64,000 nucleotides of DNA from positions 2,480,001 to 2,544,000 of the forward strand of contig NZ_JPUX01000001.1 in NCBI RefSeq assembly GCF_000738675.1, read 5' to 3'. A program made the position numbers and the translations under genes. The DNA comes from Serratia nematodiphila DZ0503SBS1 (GTDB lineage Bacteria > Pseudomonadota > Gammaproteobacteria > Enterobacterales > Enterobacteriaceae). Below, in pieces: positions 18,188 through 26,573 of this stretch. Every line of letters begins with the position of its first letter. Within the stretch, counting starts at the first letter, position 1. The notes beneath the pieces are model-generated. The model ran no database searches, was not told the origin of the DNA, and saw only the letters and a list, made by a program, of their open reading frames with translations.

Positions 18188-18900
18188 AAAAACTACTGAT
18201 TTTACTGATGATCATCGCCGCCCCAGCGTGGGCCGCCGAGCCTTTCACCCCGGCGCAAGAGGCGCGTATCAAAGAGATGATCCGCGAAACGCTGGTGTCC
18301 AACCCGGACATTCTGGCGCAGGCGGTGGACGCCTGGCAGCAGCAAACCGCCGGCGAGCAAATCAGCCAGGCTATCAAGCAGAACGCCAAAACGCTGTACC
18401 AGGATCCGGCCAGCCCGCGCCTGGGCGCCGCCAACGCCAAACTGACGCTGGTGACCTTTACCGACTATAACTGCCCGTACTGCAAGCGTTTTGATCCGAT
18501 GCTGGAGAAGATCGTCAAGCAATACCCGGACGTGGCGCTGGTGGTGAAGCTGCTGCCGTTCAAGGGAGAAAGCTCGGTCAGTTCGGCGCGCGTGGCGCTC
18601 ACCACCTGGCAACAGCACCCGGATCAATTCTGGGCCCTGCACCAGCGGCTGATGGCGAAAAAGGGCTTCCATGACAATGCCAGCATCGCCGCCGCGCAGG
18701 AGAAAACCGGCGTCAAGGCGGTGGCGCCCAGCGAACAGAGCATGACCACACTGCGCACCAATATGGCGTTGGCGGAGCAACTGGGCGTACAAGGGACGCC
18801 GGCGACGCTGATCGGCGATCGAATGCTGCCGGGGGCGGTGTCGTATGAAGAGCTGGAAGCGATGGTGAAGCAGCAGCTGGCGAAGGCCAACAATGGCTAA
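18184..18900 (+). CDS. scsC: ScsC, periplasmic DsbA-family thiol-disulfide protein
   Basis: A 238-residue exported protein with a signal peptide (1-18, cleaved after AWAA), a charged helical stretch at about residues 20-80 that corresponds to the oligomerisation region of ScsC/DsbG-type proteins, and a DsbA-like thioredoxin domain with active site Cys97-Pro-Tyr-Cys100 and the cis-Pro loop GTPAT. In Salmonella and Proteus the protein protects against copper and handles disulfides or sulfenic acids. Start overlaps the scsB stop; end overlaps scsD by 8 bp. Confidence 0.92.
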   Translation: MKKLLILLMIIAAPAWAAEPFTPAQEARIKEMIRETLVSNPDILAQAVDAWQQQTAGEQISQAIKQNAKTLYQDPASPRLGAANAKLTLVTFTDYNCPYCKRFDPMLEKIVKQYPDVALVVKLLPFKGESSVSSARVALTTWQQHPDQFWALHQRLMAKKGFHDNASIAAAQEKTGVKAVAPSEQSMTTLRTNMALAEQLGVQGTPATLIGDRMLPGAVSYEELEAMVKQQLAKANNG

Positions 18901-19393
18901 GCTCAAGCGCTGGGGGCGCGAGTTGTTGTTGCTGGCGCTGATCGCATTGGCGGTGGTCACGGTGATGGATTGGCTGAACGCGCCGCAGGCGCCGCCGGCC
19001 TTCGATGCCCAGACGCTGACCTCGCTGGACGGCGAGCGCGTGTCGTTGGCGCAGCTCAGCGATGAGCGGCCGCTGCTGGTTTACTTTTGGGCCAGCTGGT
19101 GCGGCGTTTGCCGTTTCACCACGCCGGACGTCGCCCGCTTGCAGGCGGCGGGCGGCAACGTGCTGACCGTCGCACTGCGCTCGGGCGATGATGCCCAGGT
19201 GAAGCAGTGGCTGGCGCGCAAACGGCTGGCGCTGCCGGTGGTCAACGATCCGGCCGGCGCGCTGTCGGCGCAGTGGCGGATTGGCGTGACGCCGACCTTC
19301 GTGGTGATCTCGCAGGGCAAGGTGGTGCAGAGCACCACCGGCTGGACCAGCTACTGGGGGATGAAGCTGCGGCTGTGGTGGGCCGCCGTCTAA
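18893..19393 (+). CDS. scsD: ScsD, membrane-tethered thioredoxin-like protein
   Basis: A 166-residue TlpA/ResA-like protein: an N-terminal membrane anchor (about residues 9-27) and a periplasmic thioredoxin fold with active site Cys70-Gly-Val-Cys73 in FWASWCGVCRF and cis-Pro in GVTPTFVVI. It is the last gene of the scsBCD operon and a likely electron acceptor from ScsB. The TAA stop overlaps the TAG stop of the convergent MocR gene. Confidence 0.92.
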   Translation: MAKLKRWGRELLLLALIALAVVTVMDWLNAPQAPPAFDAQTLTSLDGERVSLAQLSDERPLLVYFWASWCGVCRFTTPDVARLQAAGGNVLTVALRSGDDAQVKQWLARKRLALPVVNDPAGALSAQWRIGVTPTFVVISQGKVVQSTTGWTSYWGMKLRLWWAAV

Positions 19394-20856
19394 CCGGCGC
19401 TTTTCTCCGCTATCACTTCCTCAATCGCCCGGCACAGCCGGGCGATACCTTCTTCAATCTGCGGCGGCGAGTTGGCGGCAAAATTCAGCCGCAGGCCGTG
19501 TGCGCCCAGCGGTTCCTGCGCATAGAAGCATTCGCCGCGCGCGAAGGTAACCCCGTGTCGCCAGGCCACCGGCATCAGCTCGGCGGTGGTCACCGCCTCC
19601 GGCAGCGTCAGCCAGATAAACAAGCCGCCTTGCGGCGTTTCGAAACGGCACCCCGGCGGCAGCCGATGTTGCAACGCGTCGATCATTACTTCCAGATGCA
19701 GGCGGTAGACACGCCCGGCGCGCCGCAGCTGCTTGTCGTAACGGCCGACGGTGACGAACGCGTCCAGCGCCCGCTGGATCAGGCTGGAACTGGTGAAGCT
19801 GTCGACGTGCTTGCGCTTGGCGAAACGTTGATAGTGTTCGCTGTCCGCCACCAGATAGCCGATGCGCATGCTGGGCAGCAGCATTTTGGAGAAGGTGCTG
19901 ACGTAGATCACCGCGCCCGGCTGCGCCAGCGCGCGCAGCGACGGCAGTTGTTTGCCTTGATAACGCAGATCGCCGACGAAGTCGTCTTCCAGGATCACCA
20001 CGCCGGCCTGTTGGGCGATCGCCAGCAGACGTCGCCGGCGCGTCTCGCTCAGGCAACGGCCGGTCGGGTTGTGGAAGTTGGGGATGGTGTAGATCAGTTT
20101 GGGGCGGTGGCGTTCCAACAACTCCGGCAGCAAATCCACCCGCATGCCGTGGCGGTCGCCGGGCACGGTGACGATATTGATGCGGTGCTGGCGCAGCAGA
20201 CCCAGCGCTTCGGCGTAGGTCGGCTCTTCGACGATCACCGTATCACCCGGCGCCAGCAGGCTTTGCACCACCAGACTGATGGCATGCTGCGAACCGTTGG
20301 TGATCAGCACCTGTTCCGCCTGCGTGGGGATGCCCTGGGCGCTGAGGATGCGGCTCAGCGTATCGCGCAGCGGATAGTAGCCGCAGTATTCGCCGTAGCT
20401 GAAGGCCTCTTCCGCGTGGCGGCTGAGCACCGACAGCAGCACTTTGCGAAACGCCTCCAGCGGAAATATCTTGGGGCTGCCGACGCCGGCGGCGAAGTTG
20501 ATCAGCCCCTCCGGCAGCGGGGCGTCGGCATAGCCGTCCAGCCGCGAGGTGAGGGTGGTGAAGCTCTCCATCGGGAAAGGGGCGTTGCTGGTCGGCCGGG
20601 CCGGGCGCGTTTGCGCCTGCGGGTGCGCGACATAGGCGCCGCTGCCGCGCCGCTGGTGCAAAAAGCCCTTGGCCGCCAGTTCGGCATAGGCGTTATCCAC
20701 CGTCAAACGGCTGACCGCCAATTCGGCAGCCAGCGTGCGCGTCGAGGGCAGCTTGTCGCCATCCACGAACACGCCGGTGAGGATGGCGCGCCGCAGCGCT
20801 TCTTCGATCTGCAAATACAGCGGAACGTCCTGTTCGCGATCTAACGGGATGTGCAT
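19390..20856 (-). CDS. MocR-type transcriptional regulator (PdxR/YdcR class)
   Basis: A 488-residue regulator with an N-terminal GntR winged helix (PLYLQIEEALRRAI, LPSTRTLAAELAVSRLTVDNAY, AAKGFL) joined to an aminotransferase-like domain that keeps the PLP-binding lysine (VSTFSKMLLPSMRIGYL) and the NPTGR loop. It is divergent from an EamA transporter gene at 21029; direct repeats lie in the shared gap. The usual arrangement suggests it controls that exporter in response to a PLP-reactive amino compound; the effector is not known. Confidence 0.88.
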   Translation of the reverse strand: MHIPLDREQDVPLYLQIEEALRRAILTGVFVDGDKLPSTRTLAAELAVSRLTVDNAYAELAAKGFLHQRRGSGAYVAHPQAQTRPARPTSNAPFPMESFTTLTSRLDGYADAPLPEGLINFAAGVGSPKIFPLEAFRKVLLSVLSRHAEEAFSYGEYCGYYPLRDTLSRILSAQGIPTQAEQVLITNGSQHAISLVVQSLLAPGDTVIVEEPTYAEALGLLRQHRINIVTVPGDRHGMRVDLLPELLERHRPKLIYTIPNFHNPTGRCLSETRRRRLLAIAQQAGVVILEDDFVGDLRYQGKQLPSLRALAQPGAVIYVSTFSKMLLPSMRIGYLVADSEHYQRFAKRKHVDSFTSSSLIQRALDAFVTVGRYDKQLRRAGRVYRLHLEVMIDALQHRLPPGCRFETPQGGLFIWLTLPEAVTTAELMPVAWRHGVTFARGECFYAQEPLGAHGLRLNFAANSPPQIEEGIARLCRAIEEVIAEKSAG

Positions 20857-20922
20857 GCGAAATTGGCCCGGTTAGGGAGATGGTTTTTTACTATACCCCA
20901 TGTCAACAGGGCTTCAAGCGCA

Positions 20923-20957
20923 GAAAAGTGGCCTGCATGACAACGCCGAAAAGTGGC
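20923..20957. promoter_or_regulatory. direct repeats between MocR regulator and EamA exporter
   Basis: GAAAAGTGGC occurs at 20923-20932 and again at 20948-20957, 25 bp apart, immediately before a TATAGT hexamer at 20958 that could be the exporter's -10. Direct repeats are a typical operator form for dimeric MocR regulators. Confidence 0.55.
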
Positions 20958-21028
20958 TATAGTGGGAATAAATGGCCGCGTTACACTGTGCGCCTGAGCA
21001 TTTATGTCGCCATTTTCCCGAGGATCTC

Positions 21029-22024
21029 ATGTCATTACCGTCAGGCGTTTCCGCCCGGCCGGCGTTGCCCGGCGCGCGCCTCTTTCAGGGCAGCAGCCAG
21101 GGTTACGTCATCGCCATTATCAGCGCCATGCTGCTGGCCTTTACCGCCATCATCATCCGCGCGCTGAGCGAGTACTATCACCTGCCGACCTTCGTGCTGG
21201 CGTTCTGGCGCGCGGCGCTGGTGGCGCTGGTGCTGTTGCCGCTGCTGTTGCTGGTGAAACCGCAGTGGGCGCGTCTGCGCCGTGAGCAGGTGGTGTTCTA
21301 CGCGCTTTACGGGCTGCTGCTGGCGCTGTTCAACAGCCTGTGGACGCTGTCGGTAGCGCTGAACGGCGCGTCGGTGGCGACCATACTGACCTACTGTTCG
21401 GTGGGCTTTACCGTGTTCCTCGGCTGGGTGATGTACAGCGAGCGCCTGACGCTGCGCCAACTGCTGGTGATCGCCATCAGCCTGGGCGGTTGCTTCCTGG
21501 TCAGCAACGGTGACAGCATGGGGAACAGCCACTTCGATCTGCTGGGGCTGCTGGTAGGGATGCTGTCGGGCATCGGCTATACCCTGTATACCCTCGGCGG
21601 GCGGGTGGCCAGCGAACGCGGCTATCCGGTGTGGAACACCATCCTGTACGTGTTCGGTTTTTCGGCGTTGTATCAGCTGGCGTTCAACGCGGCGCTGACG
21701 GCGTTCCCGTTGGCGGCGTTCCACGGCATGGCCGGCGATTTGTGGTTCCTGTCGCACGGCGCGCAAGGCATCCAGTGGAGCGGCTGGCTGTTGCTGCTGG
21801 CATTGGCCGCCGGGCCGACGCTGTTGGGCTTCGGGCTGTATAACATCAGCCTGAAAACGCTGCCGCTGGCGGTGGCCAACCTGATCCTGTCGCTGGAACT
21901 GGTGTTCACCGCGGTGATCGCCTATTTCCTGCTGGGGGAAAGCATGAATCAGCTGCAGCTGCTGGGCAGCGCATTGGTGATGGGCGGGGTGCTGCTGTTG
22001 AAAAGCAAGACCGCCGAGGCGTGA
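21029..22024 (+). CDS. EamA/DMT-family inner membrane transporter
   Basis: A 331-residue ten-helix transporter of the drug/metabolite superfamily with two EamA repeats (about residues 25-155 and 175-325); exporters of amino acids or small metabolites are common in this family. Motifs: FWRAALVALVLLPLLLLVKP in repeat 1 and LGFGLYNISLKTLPLAVANL in repeat 2. ATG 21029 follows GAGGATCTC; an upstream ATG at 20972 would add 19 residues without family support. Divergent from the MocR regulator, its likely controller. Confidence 0.85.
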   Translation: MSLPSGVSARPALPGARLFQGSSQGYVIAIISAMLLAFTAIIIRALSEYYHLPTFVLAFWRAALVALVLLPLLLLVKPQWARLRREQVVFYALYGLLLALFNSLWTLSVALNGASVATILTYCSVGFTVFLGWVMYSERLTLRQLLVIAISLGGCFLVSNGDSMGNSHFDLLGLLVGMLSGIGYTLYTLGGRVASERGYPVWNTILYVFGFSALYQLAFNAALTAFPLAAFHGMAGDLWFLSHGAQGIQWSGWLLLLALAAGPTLLGFGLYNISLKTLPLAVANLILSLELVFTAVIAYFLLGESMNQLQLLGSALVMGGVLLLKSKTAEA

Positions 22025-22031
22025 TCGGTTA

Positions 22032-22055
22032 CCCTTGTGCCTCGCAAGGGAGGCA
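22032..22055 (+). promoter_or_regulatory. alternative hairpins over the leader ORF ribosome site
   Basis: Two overlapping stems compete: CCCTTG (22032-22037) with CAAGGG (22045-22050), and TGCCTC (22038-22043) with GAGGCA (22050-22055). Both include part of the AAGGGAGG ribosome site of the 13-codon ORF. Seen directly; function inferred. Confidence 0.4.
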
Positions 22056-22058
22056 CTA

Positions 22059-22100
22059 ATGATGAATAACCCGAGATTGAAACGAGCGCTTATCGCTTGA
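22059..22100 (+). CDS. candidate 13-residue leader peptide upstream of the CatB-type gene
   Basis: ATG at 22059, 13 sense codons (MMNNPRLKRALIA) and TGA at 22098. A strong ribosome site, AAGGGAGG at 22046-22053, lies 5 bases upstream; it is better than that of the downstream acetyltransferase. The stop codon is one base before an 11-bp hairpin (22102-22132). This layout resembles leader ORFs that control antibiotic resistance genes by ribosome stalling. The peptide has an Arg-Leu-Lys stretch, and Arg/Lys-x-Arg/Lys motifs are known stalling determinants for macrolides. It is too short for coding statistics; the call rests on position, ribosome site and hairpins. Confidence 0.45.
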   Translation: MMNNPRLKRALIA

Positions 22101-22101
22101 A

Positions 22102-22132
22102 TGGCCGTGTTGAGTGAACGACAACACGGCCA
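22102..22132 (+). promoter_or_regulatory. 11-bp leader hairpin upstream of the CatB-type gene
   Basis: TGGCCGTGTTG (22102-22112) pairs perfectly with CAACACGGCCA (22122-22132) around a 9-base loop. No T-run follows, so it is unlikely to be the terminator of the upstream exporter. Its 3' arm overlaps a second possible stem, GCCAC (22129-22133) with GTGGC (22148-22152), which is followed by TTTTATT; the two cannot form together. Confidence 0.55.
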
Positions 22133-22180
22133 CAGACATTCCGTTCCGTGGCTTTTATTCCGGTAACAAGAGAATACGCC

Positions 22181-22810
22181 ATGTCCGAAAAACACTGGTC
22201 CCAAACCGAACTGTTGCATCAGACGGTGACCAACCCGAATATCATCGTCAAAGGCACCCACAGCTACTACAGCGACTGCTGGGATAGCGGCTTCGAACGC
22301 TCGGTGGTGCGCTATCTGCACGGCGACGCGGTCAGCCGCCAATGGCAGCCGCTGGGCGAAATAGATCGCCTGCTGATCGGCGATTATGTGTGCATCGCGG
22401 CCGAAGCGGTGATCCTGATGGGCGGTAATCACACCCATCGCATCGACTGGCTGAGCCTGTACCCGTTTATGGCAACCATCAAGCAGGCATACCGTCCCAA
22501 AGGTGATACCCGGCTGGGTGACGGCTGCTGGATCGGCATGCGGGCGATGCTGATGCCGGGGATCTCGATAGGCGAGGGGGCGATCGTCGCCGCCGGTAGC
22601 GTGGTGGCCGGCGATGTTGCGCCTTATGCCATCGTCGGCGGTAACCCGGCGAGGTTTATCCGTTGGCGGTTCACGCCGGAAGTCATCGCACGGTTGCTTG
22701 CCTTGCGCCTCTATGACTTGTCCGAGGTAGACTTTGCGGTGATTCAGCCGTTGCTTGCCGATAGCGATATCGGGGCGCTGGAAAGGGGAATGGCGGCCTT
22801 GCGCCGTTAA
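22181..22810 (+). CDS. CatB-type xenobiotic O-acetyltransferase
   Basis: A 209-residue hexapeptide-repeat (left-handed beta-helix) acetyltransferase of the CatB/VatD xenobiotic family, which moves acetyl from acetyl-CoA to a hydroxyl of chloramphenicol or streptogramin A. The N-terminal NPNIIVKGTHSYYSDC and the catalytic-loop GGNHTHRIDW (His86 aligning with the CatB catalytic His) are present, followed by GDGCWIGMRAMLMPGISIGEG hexads and AIVGGNPARFIRWRF. ATG 22181 gives the family start. Whether the natural substrate is chloramphenicol is unknown. A 13-codon ORF and hairpins precede it. Confidence 0.85.
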   Translation: MSEKHWSQTELLHQTVTNPNIIVKGTHSYYSDCWDSGFERSVVRYLHGDAVSRQWQPLGEIDRLLIGDYVCIAAEAVILMGGNHTHRIDWLSLYPFMATIKQAYRPKGDTRLGDGCWIGMRAMLMPGISIGEGAIVAAGSVVAGDVAPYAIVGGNPARFIRWRFTPEVIARLLALRLYDLSEVDFAVIQPLLADSDIGALERGMAALRR

Positions 22811-22815
22811 ACACT

Positions 22816-22837
22816 ACGGGCGGGGATCCCCGCCCGT
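22816..22837. terminator. bidirectional terminator-like palindrome between catB-type gene and tctA
   Basis: ACGGGCGGGG and CCCCGCCCGT with AT at the centre form a self-complementary 22-mer between the two convergent stop codons, followed by TTTCG on the plus strand. Confidence 0.75.
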
Positions 22838-22843
22838 TTCGCG

Positions 22844-24364
22844 TTATTCGGCCTTGGCCTCGGCCGCCGGTTGGCGGCGTTTGCGCATCAGGCGCAGCAG
22901 CGGCGGCAACGCCAACACCGCGACCGCCAATACCAGCAGCGTTTGCGCGATGCTGCTGCTCCACAGAATGCCGAACTCGCCGTTGCTGATCGACAGCGCG
23001 CGGCGCAGGTTTTGTTCCAGCATCTCACCCAGCACAAAGCCCAGAATCAGCGGCGACATCGGGAAATGCATTTTCCGCAGAATGTAGCCGAACACGCCCA
23101 ACCCGACCATCAACAGCAGGTCGAAGGTGGTGCTGTGCACCGCATAAACCCCCACCGCCGAAACCGCGGCGATCGCCGGTACCAGGAACCACAGCGGGAT
23201 GGTCAGCATGCGGGTGAACAGACCGACCAGCGGCAGGTTCATGATCAACAAAATGACGTTGGCGATCAGCAGCGCGGCGATCAGCCCCCAGACGATATCC
23301 GGCTGTTCGGTGAACATCGCCGGGCCGGGGGTGATGTTGTACAGCGTCAGCGCGCCCATCATCACCGCCGTGGTGCCGGAACCCGGCACCCCCAGCGTCA
23401 GCATCGGAATGAACGAACCGCAGGCCGAGGCGTTGTTGGCCGCTTCCGGCGCCGCTACGCCGCGGATATCGCCCTTGCCGAAGGTATCGCTGTTGCCGCT
23501 GATTTTCTTCTCGGTCATGTAGGTCAGCGCGCTGGCGATAGTGGCGCCGGCGCCCGGCAGAATGCCGACGAAGAAACCGATCACCGACGAACGCAGGGTC
23601 GGACCCGCGCACTGCGCCGCCTCTTTGCGGTTGAACAGCAACCGTCCGGTTTTACGCACCAGCTTTTGCCCGGCGCTGGTGCTTTCCAGCATCAACAGGA
23701 TTTCGCTGACCGAGAACAGGCCGATCACCACCACGATAAACTGCACGCCGTCGGAGAGGTGCACGCTGTCGAAGGTAAAGCGGTAAACGCCGGTGTTGGC
23801 GTCGACGCCCACCGTCGCCAGCCCCAGGCCGATCAGCGCCGCCAGCAGCGATTTCAGCGGGTTCTGGCTCATCATGCTGCCGAGGCAGGCGATGGCGAAC
23901 ACCATCAGGGCGAAATATTCCGCCGGGCCGAAGGCCAGCGACCAGCGTGCCAGCAGCGGCGCGAACAGGATGATGCCGCCGATGGCGATCATCGAGCCGA
24001 CGAACGAGCTGACCGCCGAGATGGACAGCGCCACGCCGGCGCGCCCCTGCTGCGCCATTGGGTAGCCGTCCAGCGCGGTCATGATCGCCGCCGCGTCGCC
24101 CGGCACGTTGAGCAGAATCGACGAGATGCGCCCGCCGTATTCGCAGCCGATATACACCGTCGCCAGCAGGATCAGCGCCGATTCGGCCGGCAGTTTGAGG
24201 GCGAACGCCAGCGGCAGCAGGATCGCCACGCCGTTGATCGGCCCCAGCCCCGGCAACAGGCCAACGATGGTGCCGACGAAGCAGCCGATCAGGGCGATAA
24301 TCAGGTTCTGCGGCACCAGCGCCACTTCAAACCCTTGGGTCAAATACATCCAGGTATCCATCAT
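22844..24364 (-). CDS. tctA: tripartite tricarboxylate transporter large permease
   Basis: The 506-residue TctA subunit is the large (about 12-helix) membrane component of a binding-protein-dependent secondary transporter for citrate or similar carboxylates. Family motifs: LLPGLGPINGVAILLPLAF (about residue 40), PGDAAAIMTALDGYPMAQQGRAG, and in the second half GAGATIASALTYMTEKK and GVPGSGTTAVMMGAL. The last gene of tctCBA, 8 bp after tctB. Confidence 0.94.
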   Translation of the reverse strand: MMDTWMYLTQGFEVALVPQNLIIALIGCFVGTIVGLLPGLGPINGVAILLPLAFALKLPAESALILLATVYIGCEYGGRISSILLNVPGDAAAIMTALDGYPMAQQGRAGVALSISAVSSFVGSMIAIGGIILFAPLLARWSLAFGPAEYFALMVFAIACLGSMMSQNPLKSLLAALIGLGLATVGVDANTGVYRFTFDSVHLSDGVQFIVVVIGLFSVSEILLMLESTSAGQKLVRKTGRLLFNRKEAAQCAGPTLRSSVIGFFVGILPGAGATIASALTYMTEKKISGNSDTFGKGDIRGVAAPEAANNASACGSFIPMLTLGVPGSGTTAVMMGALTLYNITPGPAMFTEQPDIVWGLIAALLIANVILLIMNLPLVGLFTRMLTIPLWFLVPAIAAVSAVGVYAVHSTTFDLLLMVGLGVFGYILRKMHFPMSPLILGFVLGEMLEQNLRRALSISNGEFGILWSSSIAQTLLVLAVAVLALPPLLRLMRKRRQPAAEAKAE

Positions 24365-24372
24365 CGCTCCCG

Positions 24373-24804
24373 TTAGCTCAGCCAGGCGCCGAGCGGCAGT
24401 GTGACATCGAGAAGTTGGTCAAAGGCGTAGTACAACGCTGCGCCCATGATGACGCTGGAGATGGCCGCCGCCGGCAGGCTGGCCTGAAACAACAGGCCGA
24501 TGCTGAACGTCAGCAGCGCGGTCGCCAGCGGGAAGCCGAGCCATTCAAAGCCCCAGCCATACAGCACCAGGGTGATCACCAGCACCAGTAGCCGCTGCAG
24601 CACCTTGCTGTGCGGCCACTCCACCGCCTGCGGGCGGCGCAGCAACAGCAGGGCCGCGCACAGCGCCATCAGGCTGAGGATCGCCAGCGGGAACGGGCGC
24701 GGCCCCAGCGGTTCATAGCTGTATTCGCTCTGGATGCCCCAGCCGATGAACAGCCCGCCGATACACAGCAGCAGCCAAAAGCCGGCAAAAATACGATCGC
24801 TCAT
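24373..24804 (-). CDS. tctB: tripartite tricarboxylate transporter small permease
   Basis: The 143-residue small membrane subunit with four hydrophobic segments (about 7-25, 38-55, 70-92 and 100-130), typical of TctB proteins, which are poorly conserved in sequence. Its identity rests mainly on position between tctC (15-bp gap) and tctA (8-bp gap), plus a helix pattern that fits. Confidence 0.9.
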   Translation of the reverse strand: MSDRIFAGFWLLLCIGGLFIGWGIQSEYSYEPLGPRPFPLAILSLMALCAALLLLRRPQAVEWPHSKVLQRLLVLVITLVLYGWGFEWLGFPLATALLTFSIGLLFQASLPAAAISSVIMGAALYYAFDQLLDVTLPLGAWLS

Positions 24805-24819
24805 GGTTTTCCCCTGCGG

Positions 24820-25800
24820 TTATTTGGCCAGGCCGAACACTTTCGCCTGCTCACGGTATTGGGCAACCTGGTTCTTCACGTAGGCGTCCAGCTCTTTGCC
24901 GGTCAGGTTGAATTCGAACAGGCCGCGCAGATCGCGCTGCTGCTTGAATTCGTCGGTCGCCATCATTTTCTGGAAGGTGTCGATCCACCACTGATACTCT
25001 TCATCGCTGACTTTCGGCCCGACGTAGAAGCCGCGAATGATCGGCCACACCAGGCTGTATCCCTGCTCTTTGGCGGTCGGAATGTCGGCCAGCTGGCCCG
25101 GCAGACGTTGCTCGGCATACACCGCCAGCACGCGGATCTTGTCGCCCTGCAGGTAAGGCACCATCTCGCTCAGGTCACCGGAAACCGCCTGAATATGGTT
25201 GCCCAGCAGCGCGGTGACCGGCTCGCCGCCGCCTTCGAACGCCACGTAGCGCATCTTGCGCGGATCCACGCCGACTTCGCGCGCCAGCAGCGCGGTTTTC
25301 ATCCAGTCCTGGCTGCCGATGGAGGCGCCGGCGCCGAACACCACGCTGTTGGGATCTTTTTGGAAAGCGTCCATCAGGTCTTTCAGGGTTTTGTAAGGCG
25401 AGTCGGCGCGCACTGCGATCATGCCGTAGTCGGTTCCGACCGCCGCCAGCCATCTCACGTCGTCCACGTTGTAGCGGCCGAACTTGCCCTGGGCCAGATT
25501 GAGCAGCGAGCCGCCGGAGAAGGCCACCACGGTGCCGAACTCCGCCGGGCGCTGCGCGACGATGGCGTTGTAGGCCACCGCGCCGACGCCGCCGGGCATA
25601 TAGGTGACGCGCATCGGTTTATCGATGGCCTTGGTATCCTGCAGCGACACCTGAATCAGTTTGCAGGTCAGATCGAAGCCGCCGCCGGGTTTGGCCGGCG
25701 CAATGCATTCGGTGCGTTTGGGCGCCTCTGCGGCAAAGGACTGAGAGGCCGCCAGCAACAGGGCGGCGGCGGTAAAGGTTCGGGTCATTATTTTTTTCAT
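24820..25800 (-). CDS. tctC: tripartite tricarboxylate transporter periplasmic binding protein
   Basis: A 326-residue exported binding protein that delivers carboxylates to TctAB. Signal peptide at about 1-23 (MKKIMTRTFTAAALLLAASQSFAA). The ligand-binding pattern APAKPGGGFDLTCKL near the mature start and MPGGVGAVAYNAI in domain 1 are typical of the Bug/TctC family. ATG 25800 with upstream GAGGG is used; an ORF extension to 25881 would bury the signal peptide. First gene of tctCBA, and the likely target of TctDE encoded 0.8 kb away. Confidence 0.94.
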   Translation of the reverse strand: MKKIMTRTFTAAALLLAASQSFAAEAPKRTECIAPAKPGGGFDLTCKLIQVSLQDTKAIDKPMRVTYMPGGVGAVAYNAIVAQRPAEFGTVVAFSGGSLLNLAQGKFGRYNVDDVRWLAAVGTDYGMIAVRADSPYKTLKDLMDAFQKDPNSVVFGAGASIGSQDWMKTALLAREVGVDPRKMRYVAFEGGGEPVTALLGNHIQAVSGDLSEMVPYLQGDKIRVLAVYAEQRLPGQLADIPTAKEQGYSLVWPIIRGFYVGPKVSDEEYQWWIDTFQKMMATDEFKQQRDLRGLFEFNLTGKELDAYVKNQVAQYREQAKVFGLAK

Positions 25801-26076
25801 TGTGACTTGCCCTCGGTATTGTTCTGGTTGTGAAATCCCGCCGGGTGCGGTTGCAGGATTGTTAAAACAACAACCTTTCATTTACCTTTCAGTGGCCGGA
25901 AAAGTTTCCAGTCTGTGATTAGGGTCTCTTGTCGCCAGCGAATGGCGGGTGCGCTACCATAGAAACGAGGGCAAGAACAGGGCGCTAAACCGGCCAAAAT
26001 CCTGCGTAATATCAGGTTTGCCGCTCTGCTTTTGCGATAAAATCATGATCAGTGAAATGAATAGAGACGCAGTAAT

Positions 26077-26406
26077 ATGTTTTCGTTAGGGAAATTGTTT
26101 GGTGGCAGGGACAGCGCCAAAGTATGCGCAATTAAACGGTTGCCTGAGGTCTACGCCGAGATGGCGGGAGCAAGCGGGCAGTGTCGTTTGAAGCGCCTGC
26201 GCGCCGAGGTTGGCGTGTTTGAGCTGCATTTCGTCAACGCCGACGGCGAGAAGTATGCCTGTCAGATGACCGCCTGCGTGACCGGCATCGATCTGGTGTT
26301 TGCCGCCAACAACCGCTCCGTGCTGGTTTCTTCGCCGTTTACCGCCGACAAGCTGCGCCCGGTGCTGGACATTGCCGTTGCCGATAGCCCCATTGCGCTG
26401 ATCTGA
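26077..26406 (+). CDS. uncharacterised 109-residue protein
   Basis: Not recognised. No signal peptide or membrane segment is visible; the sequence starts MFSLGKLFGGRDSAKVCAIK and alternates short hydrophobic strands with charged turns, suggesting a small alpha/beta cytoplasmic protein. Three Cys residues (about positions 17, 32 and 66). It lies between divergent tctC and the tctDE regulatory pair, in the tctDE orientation, with 167 bp before tctD. Codon and GC use resemble its neighbours, so it looks like a real gene. Confidence 0.7.
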   Translation: MFSLGKLFGGRDSAKVCAIKRLPEVYAEMAGASGQCRLKRLRAEVGVFELHFVNADGEKYACQMTACVTGIDLVFAANNRSVLVSSPFTADKLRPVLDIAVADSPIALI

Positions 26407-26573
26407 CGCCGCCCTGCGATCGCGCTCCATACGCATAATTGTGTGCCAGCTCCCAAAACTGGCGGCGCGGCGCTCTTTTATCCCCTTATTTTCCATGCCA
26501 TCCTTTGTTATCAGCCTGTTAACGGACGCCGTGTCGGCGCCAGGTTGTTCAGGTAAATCAATGGAATGGGAAC

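Noticed and set aside
24610..25833. 407-codon plus-strand ORF over tctB and tctC
   Set aside because: Shadow of tctC; its translation has the Arg/Gln/His bias of antisense frames.
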